Assembly (NCBI RefSeq): GCF_003722075.1
Contig: NZ_RDSK01000005.1
Span: forward strand, 1 to 35,970
DNA: 35,970 nucleotides
Direction of reading: 5' to 3'
Source of the DNA: Methanohalophilus sp. RSK
Lineage (GTDB): Archaea; Halobacteriota; Methanosarcinia; Methanosarcinales; Methanosarcinaceae
In this document: positions 31,612-35,970 of the stretch, one piece after another
How the letters are laid out: each line of letters opens with the position of its first letter
How positions within the stretch are numbered: the first letter of the stretch is position 1
Translations under genes and position numbers: made by a program
The notes under the pieces: model-generated
Told to the model about the DNA's origin: nothing
Databases searched by the model: none
The model's input: only the letters and a program-made list of their open reading frames with translations

Positions 31612-32523
31612 TCACAATGCTAGCTGGTTCACAAACCGCCTATCAAAAATGTCTTTTTCTTCCAATGGCTGTGAGATGAAACCAAGTTCATGTAATATTG
31701 GACTGAATTTCAGGGTGGATTCAATATATTTGTCTGAAATCCCAGCAAAGTATTTAGGGGATACTTCATACATTTCCTGCACAAAATCAGCATCTACTAC
31801 TCCGACTTTTTCTGCAACAACCTGGGCTGCATTTCCGGGATTTTCGCGGATGAAATTACATCCGTTTTCATGTATTTTAATGAAGTCTAAAACCAGCTCT
31901 GGAAAATTTTCAATCATGTCAGCACTTGCGATGATACCGTAACTCGGGTTATCCGGCCATAACCTGTCAGGTGAGATGACGGTTTTTGCATTACAAAATC
32001 TTTTAGTTGCAACTGCGAGGGAAGGGGTGCCGACTGCAACATGGATATCACCATCAACCATAGCTTCAGGGATCATATCCGCCCATTCGTAATTTTTAAC
32101 AGGGATTTTCCCTTCAAAACCACTTTTTTTAATGCAGTTACGAATGATCACATCATGAATGGACCCACCTGGCGGACAGGCAACGGTTAATCCTTTAAAC
32201 TGTTCAAAAAACAAGGATGGATTATTTCCACATTCTTCCAGGGATTTGAATTCTGAATTTGCAATCATAACTGTGCCTTCAACGTGTCCTCCGGCAACAC
32301 ATTTTATTGGAACCCCTCGATCGATGCCGATCATTACCGGAGGCAGGCCAATATAACCCAGATCTACTTCTCCCCTCTCAAATGCCTGGACTATCGCAGG
32401 TCCCCCTCCGAAGAGACTCCAGTTTGCTTTAATATTTGCCTTTTCTAACCAATCCGTATTCATTAATATGAATGAAGTGTGGTACATGGTCGAAAGATGG
32501 CCGATATTTAATGACTTTCTCAT
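31612..32523 (-). CDS. substrate-binding-type protein (SsuA/NMT1-like) without signal peptide or ABC partners
   Basis: The 303-residue protein has the type II periplasmic-binding fold of nitrate/sulfonate/taurine-binding proteins: LSTMYHTSFILMNTDWLEKANI, GGGPAIVQAFERGEVDLGYIGLPPVMIGIDRGVPIKCVAG, and AMVDGDIHVAVGTPSLAVATKRF. The N-terminus (MRKSLNIGHLST) has no hydrophobic signal or lipobox, so it appears cytoplasmic. No ABC ATPase or permease gene is nearby. AGGAG precedes ATG 32523, and TTTTTATAAAAA is about 30 bases upstream. It may sense or bind a sulfur compound, or be an enzyme of the THI5/MqnA type that uses this fold. Its position beside sat suggests organosulfur, but that is inference. 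Confidence 0.72.
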   Translation of the reverse strand: MRKSLNIGHLSTMYHTSFILMNTDWLEKANIKANWSLFGGGPAIVQAFERGEVDLGYIGLPPVMIGIDRGVPIKCVAGGHVEGTVMIANSEFKSLEECGNNPSLFFEQFKGLTVACPPGGSIHDVIIRNCIKKSGFEGKIPVKNYEWADMIPEAMVDGDIHVAVGTPSLAVATKRFCNAKTVISPDRLWPDNPSYGIIASADMIENFPELVLDFIKIHENGCNFIRENPGNAAQVVAEKVGVVDADFVQEMYEVSPKYFAGISDKYIESTLKFSPILHELGFISQPLEEKDIFDRRFVNQLAL

Positions 32524-32563
32524 CACACAACTCCTGGATTTTTATAAAAATAGGGGATAACTT

Positions 32564-32601
32564 AAAGCCATGAATTATGACAAAACAATTTTCATGGCTT
32601 T
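32564..32601 (-). terminator. inverted repeat after the MoaD-like gene
   Basis: AAAGCCATGAA (32564-32574) and TTCATGGCTTT (32591-32601) are an exact 11-base inverted repeat between the MoaD-like gene and the substrate-binding-type gene. A T-run is weak, so it could terminate or stabilise mRNA ends, or be an operator. Confidence 0.45.
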
Positions 32602-32622
32602 TGTCCCTCATTTACCTGACGT

Positions 32623-32898
32623 TTAACCACCACTTACTGCAGGAAGAATGGACACTTCGTCGGATGCCTTTATTTCTGTTTCCAGGCCTGACAGATGCCT
32701 TATATCTTCCCCATTTACATAGATATTAACAAACCGGCGAATTTCCCCGTTTTCAAAAAGCCGGGTTTCGAACTCTTCGCCAAATTCCTTTATCAATTCA
32801 TCAAACAGTCTCCTGATTGTCGTGTCCTGCAGGTCAAATTCAGATGATCTTGTTTTTGTAATGTTGTTCAATGCTGATGAAAATCTTACGGATACCAT
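32623..32898 (-). CDS. MoaD/ThiS-type ubiquitin-like sulfur carrier
   Basis: The 91-residue beta-grasp protein begins [16 protein letters not shown] and ends in AVSGG, the diglycine tail that is adenylated by an E1 enzyme and turned into a thiocarboxylate. [13 protein letters not shown] is the usual tail of MoaD-like proteins. ATG 32898 has AGGAAAG 12 bases upstream; GTG 32907 is a possible alternative. It follows the threonine-synthase-like gene after 20 bases. This pairing resembles the CysM/CysO type of sulfur-carrier-dependent amino acid synthesis. It could also act in molybdopterin or tRNA thiolation, or be conjugated as a SAMP. Confidence 0.88.
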   Translation of the reverse strand: MVSVRFSSALNNITKTRSSEFDLQDTTIRRLFDELIKEFGEEFETRLFENGEIRRFVNIYVNGEDIRHLSGLETEIKASDEVSILPAVSGG

Positions 32899-32918
32899 GT
32901 TATTCACTTTCCTGATCT

Positions 32919-34166
32919 TTATTGTGTGCTAGTAGAATTATTATTGTACTTGTCTGTAAATGCTGATAGTGTAGGTTTAATCGATTCCGGCTGCTCAAGT
33001 GTTTTTGCAATTGTATCCTGAGCCTTTAAGCCATTACCTGTTACATATACTACGGTTTTCTCGTCCGGATTTATATGTCCGGTTTCAACCAGTTTTTTTA
33101 GGCCTGCAATTGTTGTTCCTCCTGCGGGTTCTGTGAAAATACCTTCGGTACTTGCAAGTAAATGTATAGCTTCAAGAATTTCTTCATCTGTAGGTGATGC
33201 TGCGTATCCTCCGGATTGATGGATTATTTCTTTTGCATAATAGCCATCAGCCGGATTACCGATTGCAAGACTATGAGCCACCGTATCTAACTCTCTTATA
33301 GGTACGACTTCTGTAGCATTTTGAACAGCAGCTGATATAGGTGAGCAACCTAAAGGTTGGGATCCTGAAAATTTTATATTGCTACTGTTGTCAACAAACC
33401 CTATATTTTCGAGTTCATCATAACCTCTAAAGAGTGCGCATAGCAAAGCCCCGCTTCCCAGGGGGGCAACTATATGGTCGGGTGTGTCCCAGCCAAGTTG
33501 CTCTGCGGTCTCAAAAGCCAGCGTCCTGGACCCTTCTGTATAATAAGGTCTGATTGTTATGTTAACAAATGCCCAGTTCGGGTTCAGATCAGCCACCTCA
33601 CTTGCGAGACGATTTGCATCATCATATGTTCCGTCGACTGCAATGGTGTTAGGTTTATACGCAAGCATCTGTGTGATCTTGCCAAGTTCTATTGACGAAG
33701 GAATGAAAATATATGCAGGAAGTCCTGCTTTTGCAGCATGTGCTCCAACAGCAGATGCAAGGTTTCCGGTCGAAGCACAACCCACAGCTTCTGCACCTAA
33801 CTCAAGTGCCTTGCTGACAGCTACCGATGTTACCCTATCCTTAAAAGAGTTGGTGGGATTTACGGAATCATCAAGGATATAAAGTTCCTGCAAGCCCAAT
33901 TCCTTGCCAAGATTTTCGGCACGATGGAGTTTGTTGTAACCTGCTCCTAGGTCCACATAGTTCGTACCGTCAATTGGTAGCAGATCCGAATATCTCCAGA
34001 TAGACGGAGGACCTTTAGATATCTTTTCCTTACTGGCACGATTCTGGACTTCGTCCCAGTCATAATGTACCTCTAGAGGGCCAAAACATTCGTAGCATGT
34101 GTTCTGTATTCCTCCTGGGTACTCGGTACCACATTCCCTACATTTTAAACCAATTACATGACTCAT
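32919..34166 (-). CDS. threonine-synthase-like PLP enzyme (possible cysteate or cysteine/homocysteine synthase)
   Basis: This fold type II PLP enzyme (415 residues) has an N-terminal zinc ribbon, [19 protein letters not shown], then the PLP Lys in [13 protein letters not shown] (near 115), the phosphate loop [13 protein letters not shown], and a C-terminal [16 protein letters not shown] 34166 is chosen because AGGTGAT lies seven bases upstream. Threonine synthase is the nearest general family. However, it is cotranscribed with a MoaD-like carrier in a sulfate-reduction cluster. In Methanosarcina acetivorans a threonine synthase paralogue makes cysteate from phosphoserine and sulfite for coenzyme M. 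Threonine synthesis, cysteate synthesis and thiocarboxylate-dependent cysteine or homocysteine synthesis are all open; paralogue comparison would decide. Confidence 0.8.
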   Translation of the reverse strand: MSHVIGLKCRECGTEYPGGIQNTCYECFGPLEVHYDWDEVQNRASKEKISKGPPSIWRYSDLLPIDGTNYVDLGAGYNKLHRAENLGKELGLQELYILDDSVNPTNSFKDRVTSVAVSKALELGAEAVGCASTGNLASAVGAHAAKAGLPAYIFIPSSIELGKITQMLAYKPNTIAVDGTYDDANRLASEVADLNPNWAFVNITIRPYYTEGSRTLAFETAEQLGWDTPDHIVAPLGSGALLCALFRGYDELENIGFVDNSSNIKFSGSQPLGCSPISAAVQNATEVVPIRELDTVAHSLAIGNPADGYYAKEIIHQSGGYAASPTDEEILEAIHLLASTEGIFTEPAGGTTIAGLKKLVETGHINPDEKTVVYVTGNGLKAQDTIAKTLEQPESIKPTLSAFTDKYNNNSTSTQ

Positions 34167-34206
34167 AGTATATATCACCTGATTTTAGGTTCACTATTAC
34201 TAGTTG

Positions 34207-34219
34207 GTATAATATGCCT
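34207..34219 (-). promoter_or_regulatory. TATA box of the PLP enzyme-MoaD operon
   Basis: On the minus strand GCATATTATACC lies about 45 bases before ATG 34166. It lies just downstream of the palindrome at 34241-34259, so a protein bound there would sit beside the promoter. Confidence 0.45.
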
Positions 34220-34240
34220 TATAGATATTACTCTTAGTTA

Positions 34241-34266
34241 TCAGGCAATATTTGCCTGATTTTTTG
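34241..34266. promoter_or_regulatory. long palindrome, operator or terminator, between the PLP enzyme and E1 genes
   Basis: TCAGGCAATATTTGCCTGA (34241-34259) is a perfect 8+8 inverted repeat with TAT centre. On the plus strand six T follow directly, the form of an intrinsic terminator, yet no plus-strand gene ends here. The core recurs at three other sulfur-gene promoters, so an operator is favoured. The site lies between divergent TATA elements (34207-34219 minus, 34274-34283 plus). Confidence 0.55.
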
Positions 34267-34515
34267 CAACTGGAATATATAAGAACAGGTCGAGTAGGTT
34301 TAGACCTCACTATTTTGTTGAAAATTAAGCATATTGAGACTCTTCAAGTTGATCATTGTTTAATCATTGAGATGCCGATTCAAATATTGCCGGCATAAAT
34401 ACGTATATATCTGCGTAATTCTTTTTTTATGTGAACGACATCCAAAGTAATGTTTACAGCATAAAACCTTATACTGGCTGGCGACAGGATACAAGAGGTA
34501 GAGAGGTTAAGGATA
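34267..34515. other. upstream region of the E1-like gene
   Basis: About 250 bases without a gene. It holds a plus-strand TATA-like GAATATATAAG (34274-34284), a second copy of the sulfur motif (CAAATATTGCC, 34381-34391, flanked by TGCCG/CGGCA), and a further TATA-like ACGTATATATC (34401-34411). AAGGATA precedes the ATG at 34516. The leader could be as long as 80-200 bases. Confidence 0.45.
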
Positions 34516-35337
34516 ATGAATGAATTTACCGAAGAGCAGATAAAACGTTACTCAAGACACATACTCCTGCAGGAAGTTGGTGGGGAAGGACAACAGAAAT
34601 TATTGTCTTCCAAAGTTCTCTGTATAGGGGCAGGAGGACTCGGTTCTCCAATAATACAGTACCTGGCGGCGGCAGGTGTAGGTACTATAGGAATTGTTGA
34701 TGATGATGTTGTGGAATTAAGCAATCTTCAAAGGCAGGTGATACACGGTGGCAATTCGGGTATACCAAAAGTGGAATCTGCCAAACATTTTGTCAAAAAA
34801 TTGAACCCAGATGTTGATGTCATAACCCATAATGAAAGAATAAATCCTGATAATATTTCAGATATCATAAATGACTATGATATAGTTGTAGATGGTTCGG
34901 ACAATTTTGCAACTCGCTATCTTGTAAATGATGCCTGTGTCATCGGAAAAAAGCCGCTTTCGCATGGTAGTATTTTCCGTTTTGAGGGACATGTTACGAC
35001 AATACTTTCGGATGAAGGTCCATGCTATAGATGTCTCTTTGAACATGCCCCTCCTGCCGGGATGGTTCCAAGTTGCCAGGAAGCAGGTGTTATTGGCGTC
35101 CTACCGGGAATTATAGGGGTTATACAGGCAACCGAAGTAATTAAATATCTTCTTGGTTTGGGTGATTTATTAGTGGGTAGAATGATTTACTATGATGCAC
35201 TTAATATGTCCTTCGATGAGATAAAAATCAGGAAAAATCCATCGTGTCCGGTATGCGGCCAAAATCCCAAGATTAAGTCTATCAAGCATGAAAATTATCA
35301 GGATACACAACTTTGCGCCTACGGAGGCGCAGAATAA
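34516..35337 (+). CDS. E1-like sulfur-carrier activating enzyme (MoeB/ThiF/HesA family)
   Basis: The 273-residue protein adenylates the C-terminal glycine of MoaD/ThiS-like carriers. RYSRHILLQEVGGEGQQKLLSSKVLCIGAGGLGSP gives the N-terminal Arg region and nucleotide loop (near 38). VDDDVVELSNLQRQV and DGSDNFATRYLVND form the ATP site, and PSCQEAGVIGVLPG holds the candidate catalytic Cys (near 190). Zinc ligands are CYRC and CPVC. No C-terminal rhodanese domain is present; the tail ends ENYQDTQLCAYGGAE. Its likely substrate is the MoaD-like protein of the divergent operon. A terminator overlaps its last codons. Confidence 0.9.
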   Translation: MNEFTEEQIKRYSRHILLQEVGGEGQQKLLSSKVLCIGAGGLGSPIIQYLAAAGVGTIGIVDDDVVELSNLQRQVIHGGNSGIPKVESAKHFVKKLNPDVDVITHNERINPDNISDIINDYDIVVDGSDNFATRYLVNDACVIGKKPLSHGSIFRFEGHVTTILSDEGPCYRCLFEHAPPAGMVPSCQEAGVIGVLPGIIGVIQATEVIKYLLGLGDLLVGRMIYYDALNMSFDEIKIRKNPSCPVCGQNPKIKSIKHENYQDTQLCAYGGAE

Positions 35338-35358
35338 AAATTGTTTTATTTTTTTACT
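35314..35358 (+). terminator. terminator overlapping the end of the E1-like gene
   Basis: TGCGCCT-ACGG-AGGCGCA (35314-35331) forms a GC-rich hairpin within the last codons, and a T-rich stretch with seven T in a row (about 35343-35357) follows the stop. Confidence 0.7.
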
Positions 35359-35402
35359 GTCAAACTACTGCTGAAATTGAATAAACTGCCTGTAACTTGA
35401 AT

Positions 35403-35639
35403 TCAGGCTTTGCTAACGTATACTATAAATATTCCATTTTCTTCTTCGACTGAAAGGAGTTTATCTCCTGATTTCTTTGTCCAGGATACGATATTCTGTG
35501 GAGTCATTGGGTCATCAGACATAACCTTTAAAATTTCTTTACTGTCGAGGGTATCCAGAGTGCTTTTAGTTTTTACAAGGGGGTATGGACAGCACTGTCC
35601 CCTTACATCCAGTTCAAAATCTGCTATTATTTCATTCAT
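35403..35639 (-). CDS. TusA-family sulfur carrier with canonical CPxP motif
   Basis: The 78-residue protein shows FELDVRGQCCPYPLVKTKSTLDTLDSKEILKVMSDDPMTPQNI, with the sulfur-carrying Cys in CPYP and a preceding extra Cys. The fold pattern ends with strands LLSVEEENGIFIVYVSK. TusA proteins receive persulfide sulfur and deliver it to thiolation or reduction enzymes. It is convergent with the E1-like gene. GAAGTGAT precedes its ATG, and its promoter region contains one copy of the sulfur motif (GGCAATATTTA, 35690-35700). The parallel copy at 24155 has a CPFT motif; the two may form different relay steps. Confidence 0.92.
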   Translation of the reverse strand: MNEIIADFELDVRGQCCPYPLVKTKSTLDTLDSKEILKVMSDDPMTPQNIVSWTKKSGDKLLSVEEENGIFIVYVSKA

Positions 35640-35687
35640 TTTTTATCACTTCTGTTTATGGGCTGCTTATTATTGTAAATATCCAAT

Positions 35688-35703
35688 GAGGCAATATTTA
35701 GGA
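35688..35703. promoter_or_regulatory. sulfur-motif copy upstream of tusA
   Basis: GAGGCAATATTTAGGA shares GGCAATATTT with the palindrome at 34241-34259, losing symmetry in its right half. It lies about 50 bases before the tusA start codon, near where the promoter should be. Confidence 0.45.
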
Positions 35704-35780
35704 TATACGCACGGAAGATTTTCTGGATTTAGCTCATTGACCTGCTTGTATTGATAGTTTATCATGATAGAGTAAGAATA

Positions 35781-35800
35781 CCACCGTTTTCAAACGGTGG
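35781..35800 (-). repeat. terminal hairpin of the IS200-type element
   Basis: CCACCGTTT-TC-AAACGGTGG is a perfect nine-base-pair hairpin overlapping the tnpA stop codon. Subterminal hairpins are what Y1 transposases recognise at the ends of IS200/IS605 elements. The element edge probably lies within about 40 bases on the low-coordinate side. Confidence 0.65.
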
Positions 35801-35970
35801 ATGAATTACACCCTCTATTGTTGTTACCATCTATGTGTTTCTGGATCGTTTCAGCAGATACTTGACCTTGTGTTCCTATGTAGTAACTTGGAGACCACAA
35901 ATGCTTTCCCCAAAATTCTTTATTTCGCAGTTCGGGGAATTTTTGAAATGCTCTTTTTGTAGTAACGCCT
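35790..35970 (-). CDS. tnpA: IS200-type Y1 transposase, 3' part cut by the window edge
   Basis: Reading leftward from the edge, the partial frame encodes about 59 residues: KRAFQKFPELRNKEFWGKHLW, then SPSYYIGTQGQVSAETIQKHIDG and a short tail to TGA. SYYIGT...VSAETIQKHI is the C-terminal segment with the catalytic Tyr of IS200/IS605 TnpA, which moves single-stranded DNA by a tyrosine-DNA link. The remainder, including the HUH motif, lies outside the window, so integrity cannot be judged. The TnpB element at 843-2116 could be moved by such an enzyme in trans. Confidence 0.88.
   Translation of the reverse strand, partial: GVTTKRAFQKFPELRNKEFWGKHLWSPSYYIGTQGQVSAETIQKHIDGNNNRGCNSSTV

Noticed and set aside
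1-35970. CRISPR array
   Set aside because: No series of regularly spaced identical repeats was found on reading through the intergenic regions.

Overview
The window is chromosomal DNA of a methanogenic archaeon, most likely of the Methanosarcinaceae (Methanohalophilus, Methanococcoides and Methanolobus are the sort of genera meant). The evidence is F420-dependent methylene-H4MPT dehydrogenase (mtd), O-phosphoseryl-tRNA synthetase (sepS) plus Sep-tRNA:Cys-tRNA synthase (pscS), archaeal tgt, Hef, GlyRS, translin, UPF0147 and DUF473 genes, and archaeal promoters (TATA boxes, short leaders, GGTGAT-type ribosome sites). About 40 genes end in TAA or TGA and none in TAG. TAG does occur inside two otherwise intact reading frames, as expected where UAG is read as pyrrolysine.

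Layout. 1-240: tRNA-Cys(GCA) and 5S rRNA. 400-2130: an ArsR-type regulator and a TnpB (IS605/IS1341-type) element whose tnpB carries one in-frame TAG. 2150-6930: tgtA, then a UbiA prenyltransferase / geranylgeranyl-reductase-like / radical SAM operon. 6970-11000: a coiled-coil protein, serB, mtd, a 46-residue membrane protein, a PAC2-family protein and DUF473. 11000-14890 (minus strand): UPF0147, translin, sepS, endonuclease V with an in-frame TAG at codon 10, and a DUF169 protein. 15000-23870: a zinc-ribbon protein, Hef, GlyRS, a possible small RNA, the first enzyme of archaeal aromatic amino acid synthesis, dUTPase, a membrane protein, a JAMM protease, a radical SAM protein and a winged-helix regulator that appears frameshifted.

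24150-35640 is a sulfur island: two TusA-like proteins, a thioredoxin-like / PscS / DUF169 operon, a PiT-type anion permease divergent from a siroheme sulfite reductase, an APS reductase, ATP sulfurylase, a signal-less substrate-binding-type protein, a MoaD-like sulfur carrier with a threonine-synthase-like PLP enzyme, and an E1-like activating enzyme. The window ends in the 3' part of an IS200-type tnpA.

Together the genes outline import and assimilatory reduction of sulfate to sulfite and sulfide, delivery of sulfur through thiol and thiocarboxylate carriers, and tRNA-dependent cysteine formation (tRNA-Cys, SepRS and SepCysS are all present). A near-palindrome of core GGCAAATATTGCC recurs in the sir/permease, PLP-enzyme/E1 and tusA promoter regions and suggests a shared regulator. 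DUF169 genes are translationally coupled to both the SepRS and the SepCysS operons. All functional assignments come from reading motifs and context; no database search was possible.
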